IMG/VR virus record: IMGVR_UViG_3300049733_000280
Location: 1-35,425 of that record
Direction: 5' to 3' (one strand)
Length of the DNA stretch: 35,425 nucleotides
DNA from: a virus
Under the pieces are notes generated by a model that was not told the origin of the DNA, ran no database searches, and was given only the letters and a program-made list of their open reading frames with translations. Below, piece by piece: positions 22,290 to 29,474 of this stretch. The number at the start of each line of letters is the position of its first letter. Position 1 is the first letter of the stretch. A program made the position numbers and the translations under genes.

Positions 22290-22603
22290 CCGTTGAAGAG
22301 AGAGCGAAAACCGTAACTGACGAAGTTGGAACGGCGACAACAGGCGCAGAACTGCGAGCGCTGATTATTCAAGCCCTCCGCGATCAGATTGAAGATTGCG
22401 CGAAGCTCACAGATGACGAAACAATGCGTTTAGAAAAATTCGTAACTGAATACAAACGAAAGGGCGATAAAGATGCCGCTCTGCGATTTCAAGGCTCAAT
22501 AGTTACAGTTGCAAAACTTGGCCGAGAAATCCGCGCCCTGGCCAATCAGACAGAACAAACAGAAGGGAAGGGAGATAAACATGCGTGTAACAATTCTATA
22601 TGA
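22286..22603 (+). CDS. Unrecognised helical protein (105 aa)
   Basis: I chose the ATG at 22286 after AAAGGAGAGATAC. The protein is almost fully helical and acidic at first (AELRALIIQALRDQIEDCAKL), with a basic end. It overlaps the next gene by 23 bases. Confidence 0.65.
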   Translation: MTVEERAKTVTDEVGTATTGAELRALIIQALRDQIEDCAKLTDDETMRLEKFVTEYKRKGDKDAALRFQGSIVTVAKLGREIRALANQTEQTEGKGDKHACNNSI

Positions 22604-22763
22604 GCAAGGAGCGCCGAAAGAAGTGACCTATGAATCTACGGAATACAACGACAATTTATTGATCGCAAAGATTGCCGAGAAAACCGTAGGCGACAATTTT
22701 GATTCTTTAAAAAAAGAGATCCTAGAAGAAATAACGCCTAAAATAGAAGGGAAGGAGGGTTGA
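22581..22763 (+). CDS. Unrecognised small protein (60 aa)
   Basis: AAGGGAGATAAAC precedes the ATG. The product begins with a strand (MRVTILYEQG) and ends in an acidic helix. It sits in a tightly packed run of early genes. Confidence 0.6.
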   Translation: MRVTILYEQGAPKEVTYESTEYNDNLLIAKIAEKTVGDNFDSLKKEILEEITPKIEGKEG

Positions 22764-22766
22764 GAG

Positions 22767-23060
22767 ATGACGCCGAGAGAAAGAGCGGGATTATTTATCG
22801 ATCAGCATTGCGCCACAATGGATTATGACCGAAGAGAGAAAGCCTTTTATGCCGTCTGGAATCTCTTGGAGGAAGTTACGAAAGCCGCAATCGAAGAAGA
22901 CCGCAAATCGCGGGAGTGTTGCAAACAGGAGCGGGAAGCCTGCGCGATGATTGCCCATGAAGAATTGGACATTGAAAGAGACTTTGCGGAATCACGCTCA
23001 GGCGAAGATGTTGCCGAATATATTGAGGCCAGAATCCGCGCCCGGTCGGAAGGGGAATAA
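22767..23060 (+). CDS. EREACAMI-motif protein, copy 1 (97 aa)
   Basis: GGAAGGAGG lies upstream. The C-terminal half carries EREACAMIAHEELD, then about 20 residues later VAEYIEARIRARSEG. The same pair of motifs ends two further proteins in this genome. The N-terminal half (FYAVWNLLEEVTKAAIEED) is helical. I have seen the motif in other phage proteins but know no function. Confidence 0.72.
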   Translation: MTPRERAGLFIDQHCATMDYDRREKAFYAVWNLLEEVTKAAIEEDRKSRECCKQEREACAMIAHEELDIERDFAESRSGEDVAEYIEARIRARSEGE

Positions 23061-23063
23061 AAC

Positions 23064-23375
23064 ATGGGAATAAAACGACAAATCATAGACGACATCACAA
23101 CGGCCCGTGCTTGGGCTGAACTTGTGGAGAAGGGCGGCTGCACGGCCAAAGTGTTAGATCAAGCCGGGGAGATGATCGGACGCCTTTATAACGCTGAGAG
23201 ATTGCTTGACAGGCTAGTAACTGAAGAAAGAGAAGCGTGCGCGATGATTTGTGAAGGCCATGCCAAAGATCATCGGTCAGCGCCAGAAGACAGCCCGGTT
23301 CAGTACGCAGCATCGGAAGCCGAGACTTTAGCGGCGGCAATCCGCGCCCGGTCGGAGTCGGGGAAAGGGGAGTGA
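23064..23375 (+). CDS. EREACAMI-motif protein, copy 2 (103 aa)
   Basis: The gene starts three bases after copy 1 ends. EEREACAMICEGHA and LAAAIRARSESG match the C-terminal module of copy 1, while the N-terminal half differs (ITTARAWAELVEKGGC). The shared module with different fronts suggests a duplicated docking or oligomerisation unit. Confidence 0.72.
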   Translation: MGIKRQIIDDITTARAWAELVEKGGCTAKVLDQAGEMIGRLYNAERLLDRLVTEEREACAMICEGHAKDHRSAPEDSPVQYAASEAETLAAAIRARSESGKGE

Positions 23376-23378
23376 GAG

Positions 23379-24200
23379 ATGGAATTTCATCCAATTGCAA
23401 ATCTATTTCCAATGATGAGTGTCGAAGAATTCAAAGCGCTTAAAGAAAGCATTCGGAAGCATGGCCAACGAATACCAATCTATACCCACGAAGGCAAGAT
23501 CGTAGATGGCCGCAATCGATATCAAGCCTGTAGGGAGCTTGGCATTAAGCCCTACCTTGAAGGGTGGGACGGTAAAGGCCTGCTTGTTGATTTCGTATGG
23601 GATTTGAATGCTGAGCGGCGACAATTAACAGGTGGCGCTCTTCATATTGCCGCAGCCAAATATGCAATTGAACGCCAGACGGAGGCAAAACAAAGGCAAG
23701 GGGCGAGAACAGATTTGACTTCGGGTCCAATTGGACCCGAAGTCAGTTTTGGCAAGTCAACCGATAAAGCGGCTGAAAAATTCAATCTTGGACGTACAAC
23801 AGTGAAGCGGGCTGTTAGGGTTGTCAAGCATGGCGCATCAGAATTGCTTCAAGCCGTCGAATCCGGTCAAGCCTCAGTTCATAGCGCCGCTCAAATAGTC
23901 GCGCTCCCAATCGAAAAACAAAAAGAGATTGTTGCGCGTGGCAAGAATGAAATTCTAAAAACAGCAAAAGAGATTGAGCGCCAACAGATTCAAAAGCGCG
24001 CACATGGATTAAACGGCGTCCCCAAATCTATCTCACAACAACTAAGAGAAAAGGAGGAAAACAAGGAAATCAAAGTGCAAGGTGTGGGCGTTACCCATGC
24101 GCATGAGGCTATTAACTGTTTGAAACGAATCCCTAAAAACGATGGGCTAAGAAAGCGCGGCTTTCAGATCGTAACGGATTGGATCAAACACAACCAGTAA
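23379..24200 (+). CDS. ParB-like domain protein (273 aa)
   Basis: Residues 1-85 have the ParB N-terminal fold: FPMMSVEEFKALKESIRKHG, IVDGRNRYQACRELG, then a helical part and an HTH-like segment (KAAEKFNLGRTTVKRAVRVVKHG). DGRNR is the ParB box II-like motif that binds CTP in true ParB proteins. A 30-base palindrome sits between the two domains. Such proteins in phages act as regulators or nucleases as often as in partition; no ParA is seen nearby, so partition is unlikely. Confidence 0.82.
   Translation: MEFHPIANLFPMMSVEEFKALKESIRKHGQRIPIYTHEGKIVDGRNRYQACRELGIKPYLEGWDGKGLLVDFVWDLNAERRQLTGGALHIAAAKYAIERQTEAKQRQGARTDLTSGPIGPEVSFGKSTDKAAEKFNLGRTTVKRAVRVVKHGASELLQAVESGQASVHSAAQIVALPIEKQKEIVARGKNEILKTAKEIERQQIQKRAHGLNGVPKSISQQLREKEENKEIKVQGVGVTHAHEAINCLKRIPKNDGLRKRGFQIVTDWIKHNQ
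23716..23745. repeat. 30-bp perfect palindrome inside the ParB-like gene
   Basis: TGACTTCGGGTCCAA is followed at once by its exact reverse complement. It encodes LTSGPIGPEVS in a linker between the ParB domain and the HTH-like region, where an insertion would be tolerated. It may be a small mobile palindrome or a self-binding site. Confidence 0.85.
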
Positions 24201-24209
24201 GGAGTAAAT

Positions 24210-25028
24210 ATGTCAAAAAAGATCGAGAGCACCAAGAACTACCGCATGTTCCATAACAACAGCGGTGAGAATCGGCCTCTTGAAATTAAAAAACACAGGC
24301 AGCTTATAGAATCCATGAAACTGTATGGATTCCTAGACTGCTACCCCATCATTGTTTATCGGGACAGTAAAGGCCAATGGATTGTCAAAGAAGGTCAGCA
24401 CCGATTGGCTATCGCTGAAACGCTTGGGCTTCCTGTCCATTATGTCGAAACAACAGTTGATTTCGATATAGCCCTTGTCAACAACACACAAAAAACTTGG
24501 TCGTTGATTGACTACGCTCGAAAGCATGCCGCCAATGGTATTAAGACCTATCAAGAAGGATTGGAGTTCATAGAACAATATGGACTACCGGTCAGCAAGG
24601 CTTTTTCACTGCTTGCCGGTACGGCTGTTTTCAGCAACTTTGAAGACTCTTTTAAGGACGGCACATTTAAGATTAAGGACAGGCCCTGGGCGAATGCTGT
24701 TGCGGGTATCTATGCGCCTCTTGTTGAAATGTCAAAGGCAATAAAGAATGACAGAATGATTGAAGCCTGTATGGCGGTCTGTCGAATCCCCGACTTTGAT
24801 TCACACAGATTGCTTTCAAACGCTGAACGATGCCGTGACAAGTTGGTCTCATATTCCACGCGTGAAGCTTACTTGGAGATGTTGGAGGACATCTACAACT
24901 TCCATCGCAGCAAATTGGTCGGCCTAAAAGCCGCCGCGATGATGGCGATGCGCGAACGTAATCCAGCCAAAAAGAAAACGCCGCTTGGAAAGAGACGCTC
25001 ACCTGAACAGATCGGAGCGCGTCCATAA
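24210..25028 (+). CDS. Second ParB-like domain protein (272 aa)
   Basis: AAGGAGTAAAT precedes the ATG. The N-terminal 90 residues are ParB-like: LEIKKHRQLIESMKLYGFLD, PIIVYRD, WIVKEGQHRLAIAETLG and a final hydrophobic strand. GQHR replaces GRNR of the upstream neighbour. The rest is helical, with a basic end (KKKTPLGKRRSP). The tandem of two ParB-domain proteins suggests they act together or are ancient duplicates. Confidence 0.78.
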   Translation: MSKKIESTKNYRMFHNNSGENRPLEIKKHRQLIESMKLYGFLDCYPIIVYRDSKGQWIVKEGQHRLAIAETLGLPVHYVETTVDFDIALVNNTQKTWSLIDYARKHAANGIKTYQEGLEFIEQYGLPVSKAFSLLAGTAVFSNFEDSFKDGTFKIKDRPWANAVAGIYAPLVEMSKAIKNDRMIEACMAVCRIPDFDSHRLLSNAERCRDKLVSYSTREAYLEMLEDIYNFHRSKLVGLKAAAMMAMRERNPAKKKTPLGKRRSPEQIGARP

Positions 25029-25035
25029 GATACTT

Positions 25036-25087
25036 AAGCAGGGCTTATGTAGAGACAGACTCTTTACAAAGCCCTGCTTTTGTAAAG
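25036..25087 (+). terminator. Two mutually exclusive hairpins, terminator / anti-terminator layout
   Basis: Hairpin 1 pairs AAGCAGGGCTT (25036-25046) with AAGCCCTGCTT (25069-25079) around a 22-base loop and is followed by TTTTG. Hairpin 2 pairs CTTTACAA (25062-25069) with TTGTAAAG (25080-25087) around ten bases. The two share base 25069 and the right arm of hairpin 1 is the loop of hairpin 2, so both cannot fully form together. This could attenuate transcription into the recombinase gene. Confidence 0.6.
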
Positions 25088-25119
25088 ATTGATCGAAAAT
25101 AGCGTAATTTTCGATCAAT
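25088..25119. repeat. 13-bp perfect inverted repeat with 6-base spacer, possible recombination core site
   Basis: ATTGATCGAAAAT (25088-25100) and its complement (25107-25119) flank AGCGTA. Two 11-13 bp arms around a 6-8 base spacer is the geometry of a tyrosine-recombinase core site (loxP, dif), and it lies 48 bases before such a gene. An operator or hairpin is the alternative. It does not resemble dif in sequence. Confidence 0.55.
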
Positions 25120-25167
25120 AAAATCAAGGGATGACAAATCGGAACCAATGAAGATAATGTAAAGAGT

Positions 25168-25722
25168 ATGAGCGAAACCAGAAAATATCTGACCGAATCT
25201 GAGATCGAGGCTTTCTTGAAAGCCTCGAAGAAGACCCGCAACGGTATCAGGAATTATTGCATGGCGATCATGGCCTATCGTCATGGATTTCGAGTGTCAG
25301 AACTGATCAACGTTCGGATGGATGAAATCCACTTGGACATGGCCCGGCTCGAGGTTCGGAGGCTCAAGAAGGGGCTAGACGGCCATCATCCAATCGAAGG
25401 AGATGAACTACGGGCAATTCGGGCATGGCTCAAAGAAAGAACCGTTCACAAACTTTCAGGCTCACCCAACCTCTTTCTCAGCGAGCGTGGGCCATTCACA
25501 AGGCAAGCGGTCAACTATCTTTTCGAGGTCATAGGCCAGAAAGCCGGCCTGACAATCAAAGTCCATCCCCATATGCTTCGCCATTCCTGCGGCTACAAAC
25601 TGGCCAACGACGAAAGGACGACCAGAGACATTCAAGACTATCTTGGCCATCGAGACATCAGGCAGACGGCCAAATACACAGCCCTCAACGCCGAGCGATT
25701 CAGAAACTTTTGGAGGAAATGA
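25168..25722 (+). CDS. Small tyrosine recombinase, FimB/Xer-like (184 aa)
   Basis: Only the catalytic domain is present, as in FimB-type invertases. All key residues are visible: Arg42 (HGFRVSELI), His135 and Arg138 (HMLRHSCG), His161 (LGHRDIRQT) and the nucleophile Tyr170 (AKYTALN). The start has AAAGAG upstream. Together with the large integrase this gives the element two recombinases; a small one could resolve dimers, invert a segment or act at the 25088-25119 site. No obvious invertible gene is seen nearby. Confidence 0.9.
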   Translation: MSETRKYLTESEIEAFLKASKKTRNGIRNYCMAIMAYRHGFRVSELINVRMDEIHLDMARLEVRRLKKGLDGHHPIEGDELRAIRAWLKERTVHKLSGSPNLFLSERGPFTRQAVNYLFEVIGQKAGLTIKVHPHMLRHSCGYKLANDERTTRDIQDYLGHRDIRQTAKYTALNAERFRNFWRK

Positions 25723-25726
25723 AGAG

Positions 25727-26101
25727 ATGACAAAAGAAGATGTATACATAAGAGCGGGTAATCAAGCCCGACTACGCGCAGCGAAAAGCATCCTTGAAGA
25801 GATGATCCCAAGATCACCGGAGATCGGCGCCACAAAAGAAGAATTACGAGAGATTGTGAGAATGATTGAGACAATTGATGATCGCATTTCCGGCGAAGGA
25901 TTCATACAGATGGGGCAAGAGATATTGGAGCGTAATACAACCATCCAAGCCGCCATCGAGGAAGAAAGGGAAGCCTGCGCGATGATTGCTGATGAAATGA
26001 AAGCGGAGCTAAGCCAGAGACCTGAAAAGCTTCAGTATGGTCGCACTCAAATTGAAGTTGCAGAATACATCGGGCAACAGATTCGCGCCCGGTCTTCATG
26101 A
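25727..26101 (+). CDS. EREACAMI-motif protein, copy 3 (124 aa)
   Basis: I chose the ATG at 25727, five bases after the recombinase stop; GGAGGAAATGAAGAG lies upstream. The N-terminal half is a helical domain of its own; the C-terminal half has EEEREACAMIADEM and VAEYIGQQIRARSS, matching copies 1 and 2. It ends just before a terminator. Confidence 0.72.
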   Translation: MTKEDVYIRAGNQARLRAAKSILEEMIPRSPEIGATKEELREIVRMIETIDDRISGEGFIQMGQEILERNTTIQAAIEEEREACAMIADEMKAELSQRPEKLQYGRTQIEVAEYIGQQIRARSS

Positions 26102-26148
26102 TATACTCCCCGCCATTGGGTGCATAGATTCTGTTACCAAATCACTTT

Positions 26149-26179
26149 AAGCCCTGGCGCGAGTCGGGGCTTTTCTTTT
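26149..26179 (+). terminator. Rho-independent terminator
   Basis: AAGCCC and GGGCTT pair around a 12-base loop, and a TTTTCTTTT run follows. It separates the early operon from the tRNA-like gene. Confidence 0.75.
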
Positions 26180-26203
26180 GTGATAGAATCATTCTGTCAT
26201 TTA

Positions 26204-26278
26204 GCCGGGGTCGCGAAATTGGAAAAAGCACCGGGCTCAGAGTTCGGCACATTGTGGGTTCGAATCCCACTCCCGACA
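26204..26278 (+). tRNA. Degenerate tRNA-Leu-like gene, CAG anticodon
   Basis: A cloverleaf can be drawn. The acceptor stem GCCGGGG/TCCCGAC has one mismatch (2-71). The anticodon stem CCGGG/TTCGG encloses loop CTCAGAG with anticodon CAG. The T arm GTGGG-TTCGAAT-CCCAC is perfect. The sequence resembles a standard tRNA-Leu, but the D stem has only two pairs, the long variable arm of Leu tRNAs is missing (six bases) and no CCA is encoded. It may be decayed, a non-canonical tRNA, or an attachment-site relic. Confidence 0.6.
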
Positions 26279-26294
26279 TAAAATAGGAAACTCC

Positions 26295-26534
26295 ATGATC
26301 AAACCAGAAAAGCCGCCGAAGAAAGACCGAAAGCAGCGAATCAAAGATCAGAACGCAAAGAGAAAACTGATAAACCCGCTACGCGACCCAAAGACGCCTG
26401 AAGAGCTTGAACAGCAGATGCAAGGATTCACCATGATCTGTCTCGGCTTTCTGAAAGTCGCAGGCATTGATCCGACAAAGCTGATCGAAAAGGCTCAGGC
26501 TGATGAGTTTCCATCTGAGATTGATTTGGAGTAG
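26295..26534 (+). CDS. Small basic-to-acidic protein (79 aa)
   Basis: The ATG follows the tRNA-like gene by 16 bases with a weak AGGAAA. The first 35 residues are very basic (KPPKKDRKQRIKDQNAKRK); the rest is a helical acidic domain. It is the last plus-strand gene before convergent terminators. No family recognised. Confidence 0.62.
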   Translation: MIKPEKPPKKDRKQRIKDQNAKRKLINPLRDPKTPEELEQQMQGFTMICLGFLKVAGIDPTKLIEKAQADEFPSEIDLE

Positions 26535-26586
26535 ACTGAAATCCTCAATTCATATGGTTCCTCCTTTGAGTTGGGATTTGTCACAG

Positions 26587-26618
26587 CCCCCGGCGAAAGT
26601 CGGGGGTTTTACTTTTCC
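26587..26618 (+). terminator. Rho-independent terminator
   Basis: CCCCCG/CGGGGG with two inner pairs and a GAAA tetraloop is followed by TTTTACTTTT. It ends plus-strand transcription. Confidence 0.92.
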
Positions 26619-26726
26619 AGACTCGCCCACAGTAGGCCATTTCAAGCCGCAGGCCCGTCACTGTCAAAAGACATGAAACTTGTCCGACCCCTGATAAGGG
26701 CAAATTCAATGGCAGGCGTTTAAACG

Positions 26727-26760
26727 CAAAAAAGAAGGCCATGAAGATCATTCATGGCCT
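26727..26760 (-). terminator. Rho-independent terminator of the structural module
   Basis: On the minus strand a perfect 9-bp stem (AGGCCATGA/TCATGGCCT) with a seven-base loop is followed by TCTTTTTTG. The stretch 26619-26806 contains no gene on either strand. Confidence 0.9.
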
Positions 26761-26806
26761 CAGAAGGGGTATCGTAGGAAAGATCAGTGGAAGTAAATCG
26801 AGAACA

Positions 26807-27313
26807 CTAATCACTAAGCGCAAACCAGACCAGCAGGCCAATACCGCCGATTAATAGCCATAGAGGGAAGTCTGAGGGAGCGACGTCGATCTGATCAAGG
26901 TTGACGACAGAGCTTTGAGTAAAGCCGGCCCGTGAGTAGATTGCTTGGGCATAGGCTTTTGCCGCGGCTGATGGAGGTCCATATCTCACCGGATCGGTCA
27001 GGTGGCCCGGTCCTCCGTTGTAGCCTATCAAGGCTTTGAAATAGTCGCCATTGAACAGGGCTATAAGAGCAACCATGTACTTGCCCCACGCGTCGAGATT
27101 GGCTACAGGATCAAAAGCGTTATCGAAAGACCCGGAGCCGTAGTCAGCCCATGTCGGCTGCGTGAATTGCGCCAATCCGCGCTCTCCATATGGTCCCACC
27201 GCCCGAGGGTTGAAACTGCTCTCCCGTTGGATCTGAGCAAAGGCAATCCCTGGATTGATCCCGTACTGATTGGCCTTGCTGACAACTAATTGTTTGATTT
27301 CGTCAGTTGTCAT
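26807..27313 (-). CDS. Membrane-anchored lytic transglycosylase (168 aa)
   Basis: The SLT fold is clear: catalytic Glu31 in QRESSFNP, GLAQF, and the GYNGGPG motif near residue 98. A membrane segment (PLWLLIGGIGLLVWFAL) ends the protein, so it is anchored by its C-terminus. I chose the ATG at 27313 with GGAGAG upstream; it overlaps the previous gene by 11 bases. It would cut peptidoglycan during entry or exit. A membrane-bound virion transglycosylase is what PRD1-type viruses carry (P7), which fits the other tail-anchored proteins here. Confidence 0.9.
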   Translation of the reverse strand: MTTDEIKQLVVSKANQYGINPGIAFAQIQRESSFNPRAVGPYGERGLAQFTQPTWADYGSGSFDNAFDPVANLDAWGKYMVALIALFNGDYFKALIGYNGGPGHLTDPVRYGPPSAAAKAYAQAIYSRAGFTQSSVVNLDQIDVAPSDFPLWLLIGGIGLLVWFALSD

Positions 27314-27491
27314 GGTCTTCGGTTTCTCTCCCAGAGATTGCCCATCTATGACCGTTCTCGCACACCACAAACAGCAAGCCCGTAATTGCCACTTTGAAGC
27401 CTTCAGGGGCCGCCCACACCCCGCCTTTGCCGCACTCGGGACAAAGGATCAAAAGTCGATCACGATAGATTGCCTCTTTTGGTTCTTCCAT
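27303..27491 (-). CDS. Small zinc-ribbon protein (62 aa)
   Basis: CPECG and VCENGH form a plausible zinc ribbon around residues 17-48. No good Shine-Dalgarno is seen before the ATG at 27491. It overlaps the transglycosylase gene and lies after a large hairpin, so it may be made from a short separate transcript. Confidence 0.6.
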   Translation of the reverse strand: MEEPKEAIYRDRLLILCPECGKGGVWAAPEGFKVAITGLLFVVCENGHRWAISGRETEDHDN

Positions 27492-27508
27492 AACGAATCA
27501 ATCAAAAA

Positions 27509-27593
27509 CGTTGCGGTCGGCTCCCCCACTAGTTGTTCTGGCCCATTGCGCCCCGAGTGCTATAGGACAGAAGCCCCGTGACCGACCGCAACG
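27509..27593 (-). terminator. Long-loop terminator-like hairpin before the lysis genes
   Basis: CGTTGCGGTCGG and its complement (27582-27593 and 27509-27520) make a perfect 12-bp stem around a 61-base insert. On the minus strand TTTTTG follows. The insert has its own short pairing (TTCTG/CAGAA) and contains CGCAATGGGC, the same ten bases that close the three-way junction at 9446. It probably reduces transcription from structural into lysis genes. Confidence 0.62.
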
Positions 27594-27636
27594 GCTTCTC
27601 ATGCGCTTCACCCAAGACACATGAAAATCAAAGACC

Positions 27637-28218
27637 TCAGTTTTGAACAATCTCGATGATTGATAGATTTTGAAACACATCTCCCGCCACCGCCCCTGCC
27701 GCAACCACCGAGCGCACGCGCATGGTGATGGCGTTTGAGCTTAAATTCGCAACAGTCAAACCAGTGCTTCGCGTGAAGATGTTGCTGCCCGTCCCGAAGC
27801 TTCCCGCCACCCCTGCTGCAGTTATGCCCATCGCGTTCTCAAGCAAAAAATGTGAGATTTGAACAGTGGTCGCCGTCAGTCGCGCTATCCTGACGACCAT
27901 AGCCCATCCCACTGCCGCCTGTATATCGACTGGTCCCGCGGCTTCATAGTCCTGCCCGTCAAACTGTGCCTGTACGCTCTTTGGTCTGGCATTGGCTGCG
28001 AAGTTGCCGCCGTACCAGACGGCTAGATAATCGCCGTTGGTCCGAAGTGAGTCAGCAGGCAATGAAAAACTGTGCAGCACATCTGGTCCTACCCCGACGC
28101 TATTGACCGTTGTTGTATTGACCTCTATGTTGCGAACTAAACCCATAAAACTAAATCCCTGACTTGGGCGCCCATGCAGCCCTAATATGTCTCGATGTCT
28201 TCTCTCATATGAAAGCAT
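27637..28218 (-). CDS. Spike-like beta protein, shared N-terminal anchor (193 aa)
   Basis: The body is strand-rich with Ser/Thr/Gly turns (VNTTTVNSVGVGPDVLHSF, LAVWYGGNFAANARPKSV), a pattern seen in phage receptor-binding or fibre domains. The first residues (MLSYERRHRDILGLHG) match the start of the upstream gene (MSLSYDRRKSWGFGAG). This hints at a common docking peptide. It is the last gene of the beta-rich set. Confidence 0.72.
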   Translation of the reverse strand: MLSYERRHRDILGLHGRPSQGFSFMGLVRNIEVNTTTVNSVGVGPDVLHSFSLPADSLRTNGDYLAVWYGGNFAANARPKSVQAQFDGQDYEAAGPVDIQAAVGWAMVVRIARLTATTVQISHFLLENAMGITAAGVAGSFGTGSNIFTRSTGLTVANLSSNAITMRVRSVVAAGAVAGDVFQNLSIIEIVQN

Positions 28219-28224
28219 TTCATT

Positions 28225-28935
28225 TCATGGCCTGATCGCTATAAGTCCCGTCGCCCACGGCTCTGTGGGAGCATTGGGCAATCCCGTTGCGATCTTCGCT
28301 CCGGTCGCTCCCGCGGCGCCTAAGACCCCCGTAGACGTAAAAAGCAGCGTCACGGTCCCATCAAGTCTAGTTGTCAATACCGGAGTCACGCCGCCCGGGG
28401 GAGTGATGCCGGGGAAATTCCATTTAGAACAAAAATACACAATCAAACTATTATTGATCGCCGTTGTAATAGTTGGCGCCGTAGCTGTCGCACCCAAACC
28501 TGTAGCCGTTGAGATTTCGCCCGGATCGACAGGCGTTACAAGATCAGCCCCAAATGCCGACATCATCCAGGCGTTGCTTGAAGCGTTCGCATGGGTGATT
28601 GTGTAGTTCGCAGGCTCAGCCGCGGCAATTTTTATCCAGGCGTAAGTATCAACCGTGAATGGATTGAGGTCGGCCCGCGTCAAGGGGAATCCGGGCAAAA
28701 TCGAAAAGCCCGCTGGGGGCGTAGCGACCGGAGCCGCGGCGCCAGCCAGGCCGTCTTCAAAGATCAGTAAAAGAAGATCGTCATCAGCCACGCCAGCCGG
28801 AGCGTTGATCGTCGTGTTGACTCGCCCTCCGGCATAGGCAACAGACGAATCAGACCGGAATGTGACAGCGCCGATTGATCCGCCCCCGCCCGCGCCGAAG
28901 CCCCATGATTTTCTCCTGTCGTAAGACAAAGACAT
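28225..28935 (-). CDS. Spike- or fibre-like beta protein (236 aa)
   Basis: A Gly-rich hinge (GFGAGGGGSIGAV) follows the N-terminal LSYDRR motif. The main domain (INAPAGVADDDLLLLIFEDG, PPAGFSILPG, YAWIKIAAAEPANYTITHA) is a jelly-roll-like domain found in many phage tail-fibre and spike proteins. Here, without any tail gene, it may form a vertex spike for receptor binding. The next gene carries a related N-terminus and a different body. Confidence 0.78.
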   Translation of the reverse strand: MSLSYDRRKSWGFGAGGGGSIGAVTFRSDSSVAYAGGRVNTTINAPAGVADDDLLLLIFEDGLAGAAAPVATPPAGFSILPGFPLTRADLNPFTVDTYAWIKIAAAEPANYTITHANASSNAWMMSAFGADLVTPVDPGEISTATGLGATATAPTITTAINNSLIVYFCSKWNFPGITPPGGVTPVLTTRLDGTVTLLFTSTGVLGAAGATGAKIATGLPNAPTEPWATGLIAIRP

Positions 28936-28939
28936 GTGA

Positions 28940-29473
28940 TCATGAACTTAGCGTGCTGAAATACGTTGACTCATTTCCGCCTATCCTGTCGGCGATTTTT
29001 GCTCCAATCATATAACCGTAGACCAGAGTGCGAATAAAACGAGCGTTCGCATCAGGAGCGGCGCCAAGCGTAACAGTGAGCGAAAGATTGTGATCGCCTT
29101 TGGCGAACAAGATTTCATCGGTATCGCAGAGAATGTGTAACGGTAAAGTCGGCGTCAGTTGGTAAGACGCGTTCGTTCCTAGCGCGATGTCGGTGTATTC
29201 CCAAAACCCTGAAGCGAACGGAGGCGGGGCAAACATTCCAAAGCCTGGAGCGGCGGCAACTTCTGTAAACACGTAGCATTCAGTCCGTAAGACCAACATA
29301 TACGCCGCGTCTTCAGGTATTTGATAACTTGCAAAAGAAACTGTCCCCGCAGCCCATCCAATACGATCTCCAAATTTGACCGGTCTGATGTTGTGTTGAA
29401 TCTCGATAGCCTCTTCGAGAGAAGCTAGATGGCACATCTCAACGATTCTTTTTATGTGAAGTGTTTGCAACAT
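28940..29473 (-). CDS. Beta-rich capsid-type protein (177 aa)
   Basis: After a short helical start the protein is strand-rich. Its last third (LHILCDTDEILFAKGDHNLSL, then RFIRTLVYGYMIG) follows the same pattern as the ends of the two upstream proteins: a hydrophobic strand, a K/RG turn, alternating strand, loop, then a final strand. It starts one base after the previous stop. It is a candidate minor capsid or penton-type protein. Confidence 0.68.
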   Translation of the reverse strand: MLQTLHIKRIVEMCHLASLEEAIEIQHNIRPVKFGDRIGWAAGTVSFASYQIPEDAAYMLVLRTECYVFTEVAAAPGFGMFAPPPFASGFWEYTDIALGTNASYQLTPTLPLHILCDTDEILFAKGDHNLSLTVTLGAAPDANARFIRTLVYGYMIGAKIADRIGGNESTYFSTLSS

Positions 29474-29474
29474 A

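Noticed and set aside
23379-25028. ParABS partition locus
   Set aside because: Two ParB-domain proteins are present but no ParA-type Walker ATPase and no parS-like repeats were seen.
25088-25119. Chromosomal dif / Xer site
   Set aside because: Arms are perfect 13-mers unlike the dif arms and the spacer differs; kept only as a possible element-specific recombination or operator site.
26495-26520. A second hammerhead core (CTGATGAG near 26501)
   Set aside because: It is inside a coding frame, no GAAA or cleavage triplet with matching stems is nearby; the same holds for CTGATGA near 25989 and 20063.
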